A DNA stretch of 64,000 nucleotides, taken from positions 26,071 to 90,070 of the forward strand of contig BBYL01000036.1 in assembly GCA_001570385.1 (NCBI GenBank). Direction: 5' to 3'. The translations under genes were made by a program, and so were the position numbers. Source of the stretch: Microtetraspora glauca. Its GTDB lineage: Bacteria; Actinomycetota; Actinomycetes; Streptosporangiales; Streptosporangiaceae. Under the pieces are notes generated by a model, which saw only the letters and a program-made list of their open reading frames with translations, was not told the origin of the DNA and ran no database searches. This document shows, piece after piece, positions 53,501-60,543 of the stretch; position 1 is the stretch's first letter; each line of letters opens with the position of its first letter.

Positions 53501-53993
53501 GCTGTCCGGCCGCCGCGTGCCCGACATCGGACCTGGGCCCGAGCAGCACCGTCAGCCGGGCGTCGCCCGAGGGGCCGCGCGCGTGCTCGGCCACCATCTC
53601 GCGCGTCACGTACGGCTCGCCGCGCTCTCCCACGTGGTGGGCGGCGGTGACGAGGCGGCACAGGTGACCCCAGCCGTCCGCGCGGGCCAGGACGACGATC
53701 CGCCACTCGTCCTTGCCCGGGGAGCCGTCCCCCTGGGAGCCGCCACCGTGGGAGCCCTTGCCCCGGGAGCGCTCCCTGGGGCCGAGGACCAGGTCGACCC
53801 CGGCGATGGGGGCGAGGCCCTCGGCATGGCACGCCCGGATGTGCTTGATCACGCCGTAGAGGCCGTCGCGGTCGGTCAGCGCGAGCGCGTCCATGCCGTG
53901 GGCGGCCGCGCGCGCGACCAGGGCGGGCGGGAACGCCGTGCCGTACCGGAGGGAGTAGGCGGAGGCCACGTGGAGGTGGACGAAGGAGCCCAT
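50382..53993 (-). CDS. dnaE2: Error-prone DNA polymerase III alpha subunit DnaE2 (SCO1739 type)
   Basis: A 1203-residue C-family polymerase for translesion synthesis. The PHP domain starts MGSFVHLHVASAYSLRYGTA and has MDALALTDRDGLYGVIKH; the polymerase active site is in HGLPDIDVDVESARRLDCYR (about residue 416), and the second catalytic aspartate is in LLKLDVLGVRMQS. The OB domain (about 1025-1115) holds ILVAGVKVATQTPAVRSGQR. The PHP metal motif is degenerate (HLHVAS instead of HxHS-type, TDRDG instead of TDHDG), as in the Streptomyces SCO1739 group. It is coupled to DUF6504 (TGATG) with a LexA box upstream. The usual imuB partner is absent here. Confidence 0.9.
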   Translation of the reverse strand: MGSFVHLHVASAYSLRYGTAFPPALVARAAAHGMDALALTDRDGLYGVIKHIRACHAEGLAPIAGVDLVLGPRERSRGKGSHGGGSQGDGSPGKDEWRIVVLARADGWGHLCRLVTAAHHVGERGEPYVTREMVAEHARGPSGDARLTVLLGPRSDVGHAAAGQRDDEARTLLAAWRAAVPDVVVEVTDHYGYRDANTAARMIGLADSAGVPAVLTNAVRHLDTTDHQVGNVLDAARRLAPLHVRHLEPSTQAYLKSGEEMGPVAARVCGGDRNRMVRLLAETRHVAERCALDPVEIVPLLSDPPGALHLPEIGGDPVPMLRNRCDDGLRRRGMERSKEARDRLAAELDIIERKRLSGYFVAVAGITDMIRDMGVRCAIRGSGAGSLVTYLTGIGEVNPLEHGLLMERFLSEGRHGLPDIDVDVESARRLDCYRAILGRYGEARVACVSMMETYRARSAIREVGAAMGLPPHEVDAVAKAFPHIRAKQIRAALTDLPELRDSGLNDRSLETVFRLAEKLDGLPRHIALHPCGVLVGNATLRDRTPVERSLLDFPMSQFDKDDVEEAGLLKLDVLGVRMQSAMAHALGEIERVDDLRIELDGVPRDDTDTYDMICSGRTIGCFQIESPGQRELVAKLEPRTMHDLIVDISLFRPGPVNSDMVTPYLEARHGFRRPSYAHEELREPLRETHGVVVFHEQVLKVIDVMTGCGLSEAEKARRALDTPQGREAVRDWFVPLAGERGFDPATVEKAWKILDAFGAFGFCKAHAAAFALPTYQSAWLKRHHAAAFFAGVLTHEPGMYPSRVILDEARRCGVDILALDVNHSGRDWRIEKTGEPLALRVRPGDLEPGGGPATEPDGERDPEIGRGYGLRVPFSAVRGVSEAEVARMVAGQPYTSMADFWERARPSRPVAERIVEVGGLDAMYGLRPGGPRWRPGSLTRRDLIAQVGALDRSSSAGVAARRDATAVQLPMGFTEQVIPGELPEMTEAEVVEAELAVLGMDVSRHVIGFHEELLDAIGVVRSRDLLRQRNGAEILVAGVKVATQTPAVRSGQRVIFLTLDDSTGPIDLTFFESVQAHTAATVFGSWLLVARGVVRRTGARAVSLRALHCWNLVDLDELWRAPEPHGGIAAVRARLDERPGSGGGVGGRRIEYDNGYRLSPYSDIGPTPGVRDAAAFLAHPTEPQRRLWHASSGSSGPTRTRRR

Positions 53994-54277
53994 CAGTCCC
54001 ACGCCCTCAGCAGCAGCCAGCCGCCGCTCGCGGTGTCGAAGCGCAGCTCGTAGGTGCCGACGCCGGTGGTCGCGCCGGCCTCGACCCGCCAGAACCGCCG
54101 CTCGCCCGGGTCGGTGTCGGAGGTCTTCCACCACTCGCGGGCCACCACCCAGTGATCCTGGACCTGGCGGATCGCGTAGAGCCGGTCACGCCAGACGAAC
54201 TGGGCGGGCCGGTCGTCCCGGATCCACACCTCGATCGGATCACCATAAAGTCTGCTCAAGACGGATCTTCCCCCCAT
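53993..54277 (-). CDS. DUF6504 protein, partner of dnaE2
   Basis: A 94-residue protein: LYGDPIEVWIRDDRPAQFVW, LYAIRQVQDHWVVAREWWKT and FWRVEAGATTGVGTYELRFD. The family (DUF6504) is usually encoded between a Y-family polymerase and dnaE2 in actinomycetes, so it is thought to belong to the mutasome. It lies in the SOS-boxed transcript and its stop overlaps the dnaE2 ATG (TGATG). Start is ATG at 54277; a TTG at 54259 (LSRLYGDP) gives the more usual family N-terminus and is an alternative. Confidence 0.85.
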   Translation of the reverse strand: MGGRSVLSRLYGDPIEVWIRDDRPAQFVWRDRLYAIRQVQDHWVVAREWWKTSDTDPGERRFWRVEAGATTGVGTYELRFDTASGGWLLLRAWD

Positions 54278-54315
54278 GGTCGGCGCCCGGGGGAAGGCGG
54301 GCGCAACGTGCTACT

Positions 54316-54330
54316 TCGAACATATGTTCT
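54316..54330 (-). promoter_or_regulatory. LexA (SOS) box of DUF6504-dnaE2
   Basis: TCGAACATATGTTCT, matching the actinobacterial LexA consensus CGAACnnnnGTTCG except for one 3' base. It is 39 nt upstream of the DUF6504 ATG, where LexA binding would block transcription of the mutasome genes. Confidence 0.85.
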
Positions 54331-54370
54331 CAGAAGATCGACCGCAACTCGGGCCGGAACCGCGCCGAGA

Positions 54371-54419
54371 TCCGTTCACAAAGCGCCACCGTCCCGGGCC
54401 CTTCCGTTCACCAAAGCGC
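54371..54419 (+). promoter_or_regulatory. Imperfect direct repeats upstream of the ABC importer
   Basis: TCCGTTCACAAAGCGC (54371-54386) and TCCGTTCACCAAAGCGC (54403-54419), starts 32 nt apart, about three helical turns. They lie 85-133 nt before the substrate-binding-protein start; a regulator binding site is likely. The rest of the 54278-54503 gap holds the LexA box and no gene. Confidence 0.45.
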
Positions 54420-54503
54420 AATCTGCCCAGGGCTTACTGGGTCTGGTTTGTTGCATTGAGTTCGCCTACGTTCGATCCACGTACGACAGTGGGAGACAAA
54501 AGC

Positions 54504-55649
54504 GTGTCTGCGCGCATCGCCGGCCTCGTGGCCGCCCTGACCATCGCCATCCCATTGAGCGCGGCCTGCGGCGCCGCACCCACCGAGAGCGCGGCCGGCT
54601 CCGGAGGGACCGACGCGAAGGCCGCCACCTCGGCCGCCGACTTCGGCGGGCTCGACAAGCTGGTCGAAGCCGCCAAGAAGGAAGGCAAACTCAACGTCAT
54701 CGCGCTCCCCCGCGACTGGGCGAACTACGGGGAGCTGCTCGACACCTTCTCGAAGAAGTACGGCATCACGATCACCAGCGACAACCCCGACGGCTCCAGT
54801 TCCGACGAGATCAACGCGGTGAAGACGCTCAAGGGCCAGGACCGCGCCCCCGACGTGCTGGACCTCGGCCAGTCCTTCGCCCTCAGCGGTTCGCAGGAGG
54901 GCCTGTTCGCGCCGTACAAGGTCGCGGCGTGGGACAAGATCCCCGACGGGCAGAAGGACCCGAACGGCACCTGGTACAACGACTACGGCGGCTACGTGTC
55001 GATCGGCTGCGACGCCAAGAAGGTGGCGAACTGCCCGCAGACGTACGCCGACCTGCTCAAGCCGGAGTACAAGGGCAAGGTCGCCCTGAACGGTGACCCG
55101 ACCAAGGCGGGCGCGGCCTTCGCCGGCGTCTACGCCGCGTCCCTGGCGGGCGGCGGTTCGTTCGACGACATCCAGCCCGGGCTGGAGTTCTTCAAGAAGC
55201 TCAAGGCCGCCGGCAACTTCAACCCCGTCGAGTCCACCCCCGCGACCGTCCAGAACGGCGAGACGCCGATCAGCATCGACTGGGACTACCTCAACGCCGG
55301 GTACGCCGACCAGTTCGCGGCCAAGGGCGTGGAGTGGAAGGTCGCCGTCCCGAGCGACGGCAAGTACGCCCAGTTCTACGCCCAGGCGATCAACAAGGAC
55401 GCGCCGCACCCCGCGGCCGCCCGCCTGTGGCAGGAGTTCCTCTACAGCACCGAGGGCCAGAACCTCTGGCTCAAGGGCTACGCCCGCGCGGTCCTGCTGC
55501 CCGCGATGCAGGCCGACGGCACCGCCGACGCCGCCGTGGTGGCCAAGCTCCCCGCGGTCGAGGGCACACCCACCTTCCCGACCGAGGCCCAGATCAACAA
55601 GGCCAAGGAGACCCTCGCCACCGGCTGGGGCGCCGCGGTCTCCGGATGA
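54504..55649 (+). CDS. ABC importer substrate-binding lipoprotein (type 2, PotD/PhnS-like)
   Basis: A 381-residue lipoprotein. The signal peptide VAALTIAIPLSAAC has a lipobox (LSAAC, cysteine at about residue 22), so the mature protein is anchored outside the membrane. A Ser/Gly-rich linker leads to a periplasmic-binding-protein type 2 fold: GKLNVIALPRDWANYGELLD, DVLDLGQSFALSGSQEGLFA, SIGCDAKKVANCPQTYADLL and TPISIDWDYLNAGYADQFAA. This is the group that brings in Fe3+, polyamines or phosphonates; which one cannot be told. The GTG at 54504 has GGGAG upstream, and an earlier in-frame GTG (54489) is less well placed. Stop overlaps permease 1. Confidence 0.9.
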   Translation: MSARIAGLVAALTIAIPLSAACGAAPTESAAGSGGTDAKAATSAADFGGLDKLVEAAKKEGKLNVIALPRDWANYGELLDTFSKKYGITITSDNPDGSSSDEINAVKTLKGQDRAPDVLDLGQSFALSGSQEGLFAPYKVAAWDKIPDGQKDPNGTWYNDYGGYVSIGCDAKKVANCPQTYADLLKPEYKGKVALNGDPTKAGAAFAGVYAASLAGGGSFDDIQPGLEFFKKLKAAGNFNPVESTPATVQNGETPISIDWDYLNAGYADQFAAKGVEWKVAVPSDGKYAQFYAQAINKDAPHPAAARLWQEFLYSTEGQNLWLKGYARAVLLPAMQADGTADAAVVAKLPAVEGTPTFPTEAQINKAKETLATGWGAAVSG

Positions 55650-56509
55650 GCCTTCCCGCGGGTACGGCTTCCGCCTCGGCGCCGGGCCGGAGCCGCAGGA
55701 GATCGAGAGGATGGATCGCGACGGTGCCGCTGCTGGCGTTCGTCGCGATCGTCTTCGGCGCCCCACTGGTCGTACTGCTCGGCGGCACGTTCGTCCGCCA
55801 GGGGCGGATCACCGGGGAGAACCTGGCCGAATCGCTGCAGGGCGCCTACCTCACCGCGCTGATCGGCAGCGTGAAGCTGTCGGCGACGGTCGCGGTGCTC
55901 GGCACGATCCTCGGCACCTTCCTCGCCCAGGCCGTCGTCACCTCGCGGCTGCGCGAGGCCGTCCTCACGGCGTCGGGCGTGCTGGCGAACTTCGGCGGCG
56001 TGCCGCTGGCGTTCGCCTGGATCGCCACGCTGGGCAACTCCGGCGTCGTCACCCGCCTCCTCGGACTCGGCGAGCACGGGTGGAGCCTCTACAACTTCTG
56101 GGGGCTCACCCTGGTCTACCTGTACTTCTCCGTACCGCTGATGGTCCTCGTCATCACCCCGGCACTGGACGGGCTGCGGCCGCAGTGGCGCGAGGCCGCG
56201 CTGAACAACGGCGCGTCCGCCTGGCAGTTCTGGCGGTACGTGGGCGTCCCCGTGCTCACGCCGTCGCTGCTCGGCGGGGTGGTGCTGCTGTTCGGCAGCG
56301 CCTTCGCCGCCTACGCCACCGCCGCCGCGATGGTCGGGACCACGGTGCCGCTGGTCACCCTCCAGATCGCCAACGCGCTGACCGGCAACGTGCTGATCGG
56401 CCACGAGAACGTGGCGCTCGCGCTGAGCCTCGACATGATCGTGGTGGCTGGGCTGGTCATGGCGGTCTACCTGCCGCTGCAACGCAGGAGCGCCCGATGG
56501 CTGCGCTGA
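55646..56509 (+). CDS. ABC importer permease 1
   Basis: A 287-residue inner-membrane permease with six helices. The EAA-type cytoplasmic loop is REAALNNGASAWQFWRYVGVPVLTP (given here as EAALNNGASAWQFWRYVGV), which contacts the ATPase. It opens with an Arg/Ser-rich cytosolic stretch, then WIATVPLLAFVAIVFGAPLV. The ATG at 55646 overlaps the binding-protein stop (ATGA). It pairs with permease 2; together they form a PotB/PotC-like heterodimer. Confidence 0.92.
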   Translation: MSLPAGTASASAPGRSRRRSRGWIATVPLLAFVAIVFGAPLVVLLGGTFVRQGRITGENLAESLQGAYLTALIGSVKLSATVAVLGTILGTFLAQAVVTSRLREAVLTASGVLANFGGVPLAFAWIATLGNSGVVTRLLGLGEHGWSLYNFWGLTLVYLYFSVPLMVLVITPALDGLRPQWREAALNNGASAWQFWRYVGVPVLTPSLLGGVVLLFGSAFAAYATAAAMVGTTVPLVTLQIANALTGNVLIGHENVALALSLDMIVVAGLVMAVYLPLQRRSARWLR

Positions 56510-57354
56510 CACCGGCCCCGATCGCCGGGGAGCCGCCCGCCTCCGCCGGGCGCGGGCGCAGGGGACGCCCGCGGGCCTGGCGCGTGGCCGTGCTGACGCT
56601 GGCGGCGCTGTACTTCCTGGTGCCGATGGCCGCCTCGTTCTGGTTCACGGTGGACGATCCCCAGGGGTTCAGCGTCGACGCCTACGGCCAGATCTTCTCC
56701 GCTCCCGGATTCGGCTCCAGCCTGCTGCTGTCCCTGGGGCTGGCGGTGGCGACCATCGTGCTCGTCCTGCTGCTCACCCTGCCCGCCATGCTGGCCGTAC
56801 GGCTGGGTGCGCCGCGGCTGGGACCGGTCCTGGAGGTGGTCTGCACGCTGCCTCTGGTGGTCCCGCCGATCACGTTCGTCGCGGGGATCGGCACCGTGCT
56901 GCGGTTCGGGCCGGAATACCTGGCCAGGACGCCCTTCTACCAGACGATCATCGCCATGCAGAACCCCTCCTTCCCGGTGGTGCTCGTGCTCGCGTACGTG
57001 GTGCTGACGCTGCCGTTCGTCCACCGGTCCCTGGACGCCGGGCTGCGCGCGATGGACGCGCCCACGCTGGTGGAGGCCGCGCGGAACTGCGGCGCCTCGT
57101 GGCCGCACGTCGTGTTCCGGGTGATCGTCCCGAACCTGCGCTCCGCCCTGGCCAGCGCGTCGTTCCTCACGCTGGCGCTGGTGCTCGGGGAGTTCACCGT
57201 CGCGCGCCTGCTCAGCTTCCAGCCGTTCCCGGTGTGGATCGTCTACATCTCCGGCTCGCAGGCCCAGGTGTCCGTGGCCGTCTCGCTGTTCAGCCTGCTG
57301 CTCACCTGGCTGGTCCTGCTCGCCGTCTCCGTCGCAGGAAGGAAACGTTCATGA
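56497..57354 (+). CDS. ABC importer permease 2
   Basis: A 285-residue PotC-like permease with six helices and EAA loop VEAARNCGASWPHVVFRVIV. VAVLTLAALYFLVPMAASFW is the first helix. It starts 13 nt inside the 3' end of permease 1 and overlaps the ATPase gene by 4 nt, so the order binding protein, permease, permease, ATPase is one translationally coupled operon. Confidence 0.92.
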   Translation: MAALTPAPIAGEPPASAGRGRRGRPRAWRVAVLTLAALYFLVPMAASFWFTVDDPQGFSVDAYGQIFSAPGFGSSLLLSLGLAVATIVLVLLLTLPAMLAVRLGAPRLGPVLEVVCTLPLVVPPITFVAGIGTVLRFGPEYLARTPFYQTIIAMQNPSFPVVLVLAYVVLTLPFVHRSLDAGLRAMDAPTLVEAARNCGASWPHVVFRVIVPNLRSALASASFLTLALVLGEFTVARLLSFQPFPVWIVYISGSQAQVSVAVSLFSLLLTWLVLLAVSVAGRKRS

Positions 57355-58451
57355 CCGCGCCCACCACCGGGACCGCCGGCGAAGCCGTCGCGGAGGCCGC
57401 CACCGGAGCCAGGGTGGAGTTCCGCGGGCTGTACCGGCGCTTCGGCGGCACCCTCGCCCTCGACGGGCTGGACCTGTCCGTCGAGCCCGGTGAACTGCTC
57501 GCCCTGCTCGGCCCGTCGGGATGCGGCAAGACCACCGCGCTCCGCTGCGTGGCCGGTTTCGAGCGGCCCGACGAGGGCGCGGTCCTCGTGGACGGCCGGG
57601 ACATCACCGGCGTCCCCGCCAACCGGCGCGACGCCGGCATGGTCTTCCAGTCCTACAGCCTCTTCCCGAACCTCAACGCCCGGGACAACGTCGCCTTCGG
57701 CCTCCGGGTGCGCAAGGTGCCGGCGGCCCGGCGGCACGCGCGGGCGCGGGAGTTGCTGGAGCTGGTCGGCCTCCCCGCGGTGGGCGAGCGATACCCGCAC
57801 CAGCTCTCCGGCGGGCAGCAGCAGCGCGTGGCGCTGGCCCGGGCGCTCGCGCTCGAACCCCGGGTGCTGCTGCTCGACGAGCCGCTGTCCGCCCTGGACG
57901 CCAAGGTCCGCGTCGCGCTCCGCGAGGAGATCAGGCGGCTCCAGCTCTCCCTCGGCATCACGACGATCTTCGTGACGCACGACCAGGAGGAGGCGCTGTC
58001 GATCGCCGACCGGGTGGCCGTGCTCCGCGCGGGCCGGCTGGAGCAGGTCGCCGCCCCCGCCACGCTGTACGACCGGCCTGCCACGCCGTTCGTCGCGGAG
58101 TTCGTCGGGACGATGAACCACATCCCCGGCACCGCCTCGGGCGACCGGGTCACGGTGCTCGGCCAGACGCTGCCCGTGGACGGCCCCGCCGTACAGGGAG
58201 GCGTCGACGTGCTGGTCAGGCCGGAGGCCGTGATCCCCGCTCCGGACTCCGAGGGCACGGCCACGGTCGTCGCCTCCTCCTTCCGGGGCTCGACCGCCCG
58301 CCTGCGCGTGCGGCTCGCCGACGGCTCCGAACTGCTGGCCGACGTCCCCGGCCACGACTCGGTACGGCTCGCGCCCGGCGTACAGGTGACCGTCACCCTC
58401 GTCGACCGCCCCGTCCTGGTATCCACTGCGGACGCCTCGAACGCGATATGA
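57351..58451 (+). CDS. ABC importer ATPase
   Basis: A 366-residue ATPase of the spermidine/Fe3+ importer class. Walker A GPSGCGKTTALR (about residue 56), Q-loop VFQSYSLFPNL, signature LSGGQQQRVALARAL, Walker B LLLDEPLSALD and H-loop TIFVTHDQEEA are intact. The C-terminal TOBE-type domain (about 270-366) begins NHIPGTASGDRVTVLGQ and has VLVRPEAVI; such domains regulate uptake or sense the substrate. Coupled by ATGA to permease 2. Followed by a hairpin. Confidence 0.94.
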   Translation: MTAPTTGTAGEAVAEAATGARVEFRGLYRRFGGTLALDGLDLSVEPGELLALLGPSGCGKTTALRCVAGFERPDEGAVLVDGRDITGVPANRRDAGMVFQSYSLFPNLNARDNVAFGLRVRKVPAARRHARARELLELVGLPAVGERYPHQLSGGQQQRVALARALALEPRVLLLDEPLSALDAKVRVALREEIRRLQLSLGITTIFVTHDQEEALSIADRVAVLRAGRLEQVAAPATLYDRPATPFVAEFVGTMNHIPGTASGDRVTVLGQTLPVDGPAVQGGVDVLVRPEAVIPAPDSEGTATVVASSFRGSTARLRVRLADGSELLADVPGHDSVRLAPGVQVTVTLVDRPVLVSTADASNAI

Positions 58452-58452
58452 A

Positions 58453-58482
58453 CGTTAGTTACGGGGAATCCCGTCGTTAACG
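58453..58482 (+). terminator. Hairpin ending the ABC importer operon
   Basis: Nested inverted repeat: CGTTA (58453-58457) with TAACG (58478-58482), and inner ACGGG-GAAT-CCCGT (58461-58474). A likely terminator right after the ATPase stop. Confidence 0.45.
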
Positions 58483-58500
58483 AGCCTGTGATTGTGTTGT

Positions 58501-58531
58501 TCGCGCGGGTAATGGAAAGTGTCCCGCGCGA
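58501..58531. promoter_or_regulatory. Inverted repeat next to the ribosome site of the truncated ATPase
   Basis: TCGCGCGGG (58501-58509) pairs exactly with CCCGCGCGA (58523-58531) across a 13-nt loop and ends where GAGGAGG begins. It could be an operator, or a hairpin in the leader affecting translation. Confidence 0.4.
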
Positions 58532-58542
58532 GGAGGTCCACG

Positions 58543-58836
58543 ATGCTGCTGCGGTTCCGGGTGGCGGGCCACCGGTCGATCCGCGACGAGCAGACCCTGT
58601 CTCTCGTCGCGGTTCCCCGCCGGGGCGAGCCCAAGCCGCGGCCGTCCGAAGTGCCGCCCGTCGTCGCCGTCGCCGGAATCTATGGTCCGAACGCCTCGGG
58701 CAAGTCCAACGTGCTCAACGCTCTTCGCTGGATGACGGAGGCGATCCGCCAATCGCAGACGGGCTGGAGCCCCGATGGCGGTGTCCCCAGAGATCCCTTC
58801 AAACTCTCCGAAGCGGGCCGGAGACGGCACGGATGA
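58543..58836 (+). pseudogene. Truncated AAA-family ATPase (N-terminal fragment)
   Basis: A 97-codon remnant with the N-terminus of an AAA_15/AAA_21-type SMC-like ATPase, a family of about 400 residues. MLLRFRVAGHRSIRDEQTLS is the typical start, VVAVAGIYGPNASGKSNVLN has an intact Walker A (GPNASGKS, residues about 48-55), and AIRQSQTGWSPDGG with DPFKLS follow. The reading frame then stops at 58836 without signature, Walker B or the DNA-binding region, and I find no continuation in the other frames, so a deletion rather than a frameshift is likely. The ribosome site GAGGAGG and the ATG are intact. A few percent chance that it is a functional short protein. Confidence 0.72.
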
Positions 58837-58952
58837 GCCCGCTCTGGCTCCGGCCTCCCGGCTCTCTGGAGGAGATGGACAATGTGGATGGTCCCAAGCA
58901 TCACCTGCAACCATCGCGCCGACGTGGAAACGTTCTGCGAGAGGGAGGACGC

Positions 58953-59312
58953 GTGACAGTGGCACGAGTACTGGTGGTCGGTCTCGATCCCGCCAAGATC
59001 CAGGGCTGGGATCCGGAGCCGGTCCAGGCGGCGCTAGCACGGGGTCAGGCCCGTTTCGACGATCATGGTATCGAGGCCGACTGGTGCCTGGTGGCACTCG
59101 ACGAGAACCCCGAAGGAGCGATCGTGGAGGCGCTGACCCGCGAAGACCACGTCTGCGTGGTGATCGGGGGTGGCATCCGCACGCACGAGCCGTTGCTCGA
59201 ATTCTTCGAGAGAGTGGTCAACCTGGTCCGGCGACACGCGCCCGACGCGGCCATCGCCTTCAACAGCAGCCCCGAGGACTGCGCCGACGCTGCTCTGCGG
59301 TGGCTGCGCTAA
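58953..59312 (+). CDS. Small conserved protein of unknown function
   Basis: A 119-residue protein beginning VARVLVVGLDPAKIQGWDPE and containing CVVIGGGIRTHEPLLEFFER and IAFNSSPEDCADAALRWLR. It looks like a small alpha/beta (Rossmann-like) fold with a glycine-rich turn IGGG. No membrane helix or signal. The GTG at 58953 has GGGAGGA upstream. I recognise no family. It follows the truncated ATPase by 116 nt and may have been brought next to it by the same deletion. Confidence 0.75.
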   Translation: MTVARVLVVGLDPAKIQGWDPEPVQAALARGQARFDDHGIEADWCLVALDENPEGAIVEALTREDHVCVVIGGGIRTHEPLLEFFERVVNLVRRHAPDAAIAFNSSPEDCADAALRWLR

Positions 59313-59452
59313 GGGGAGCAGGCGCTCAAGCAGACGCGCCCAGGTGCCGTCCTGGTCCCAGCGCTTGAGCCCGCCGTCGGCCGCGAACGGGAACAAGGGG
59401 TGACCGTGCGGGGGTTGGGCACGAGCAAGGAAGTCTCGCAACGGGAGTTTTC

Positions 59453-60412
59453 ATGCGTGCCATAGTCGTCTCCACCCCCGGTGATTCCTCCGCTCTGGAG
59501 TACGCCGAGCGGCCGGACCCGGTGCCCGGTCCGGGTGAGGTGCTGGTCCAGGTCGCGGCGAGCGGCGTCAACTTCATCGACGTCTACCACCGGCAGGGGC
59601 GCTATCCGCTTCCCCTCCCGTTCGTCCCCGGCTCCGAGGGCGCGGGCACCGTCATCGCGACCGGGGACGGCGTGACGGACCTGGTCGTGGGAGACGCCGT
59701 CGGGTGGGCGAGCGTGCTCGGCAGCTATGCCACGCGTGCGGTCATCCCGGCGAGCATGGCCGTGCCGCTCCCGCGCGGCCTGTCGCCCGAGCTCGCGGCC
59801 GCCGTACTGCTCCAGGGGCTCACCGCCCACTACCTGACCCACTCGACGTACGCCATCCGACCGGGGGACGACGTGCTGGTCCACGCGGCGGCGGGCGGCG
59901 TGGGGCTGCTCCTCGTCCAGATCGCCAAGCTGCTCGGCGCCCGCGTGATCGGCACGGTCTCCACCGAGGCGAAGGAGAAGCTCGCCAGGGAGGCGGGCGC
60001 CGACGAGGTGCTCCGCTACGCGAACTTCAGCGAGGCGGTCCGCGACATCACCGGCGCGGGGGTCCACGTGGTCTACGACGGCGTCGGAGCCGCCACGTTC
60101 GACGGCTCGCTGGCGGCGCTGCGCCCGCGCGGCATGATGGCGCTGTACGGCGCGGCCAGCGGCCCCGTCCCACCCTTCGACCCGCAGCGGCTGAACCAGG
60201 GCGGCTCGCTGTTCCTGACCCGGCCCTCGCTCGCCCACTACATCGCGACACGCGAGGAGCTCCTCGGCCGGGCCGGCGAGCTGCTCGGCTGGGTCGCCTC
60301 CGGCGCGCTCAAGGTGCACATCTCCGAGCGCTACCCGCTGGCCGAGGCCCGCCGGGCGCACGACGACCTGGAGGCCCGCCGTACGACCGGCAAGCTCCTG
60401 CTCGTTCCGTAG
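59453..60412 (+). CDS. Quinone oxidoreductase (NADPH:quinone reductase, MDR family)
   Basis: A 319-residue zinc-free medium-chain reductase. It opens MRAIVVSTPGDSSALEYAER, has VAASGVNFIDVYHRQGRYPL as the catalytic-domain signature of QOR, and the NADPH-binding motif VLVHAAAGGVGLLLVQIAKL (AAGGVG, about residue 148). No structural zinc cysteines. It reduces quinones or enones with NADPH. The ATG at 59453 follows GGGAG. It stands alone, convergent with the 34-residue membrane peptide gene. Confidence 0.93.
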   Translation: MRAIVVSTPGDSSALEYAERPDPVPGPGEVLVQVAASGVNFIDVYHRQGRYPLPLPFVPGSEGAGTVIATGDGVTDLVVGDAVGWASVLGSYATRAVIPASMAVPLPRGLSPELAAAVLLQGLTAHYLTHSTYAIRPGDDVLVHAAAGGVGLLLVQIAKLLGARVIGTVSTEAKEKLAREAGADEVLRYANFSEAVRDITGAGVHVVYDGVGAATFDGSLAALRPRGMMALYGAASGPVPPFDPQRLNQGGSLFLTRPSLAHYIATREELLGRAGELLGWVASGALKVHISERYPLAEARRAHDDLEARRTTGKLLLVP

Positions 60413-60438
60413 CCCTGATCTCCCCGGCGGCGGGCCGG

Positions 60439-60543
60439 TCAGCCCGTCGCCGCGTGGAAGATCAGGATGCCGAGGGAGACGCCCCCCGCGATCGCGACCA
60501 CGTGCAGGACGATCGACAGGACGCGCACCGCGGTGGGGTTCAT
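60439..60543 (-). CDS. 34-residue single-helix membrane peptide
   Basis: ATG at 60543, 34 codons, stop at 60439. The peptide starts MNPTAVRVLSIVLHVVAIAG and ends ILIFHAATG: one membrane helix (about residues 6-30) with small residues. Its ATG overlaps the stop of the SHOCT-protein gene (ATGA), so coupled translation is expected. Probably a small membrane accessory protein; no family recognised. Confidence 0.6.
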   Translation of the reverse strand: MNPTAVRVLSIVLHVVAIAGGVSLGILIFHAATG

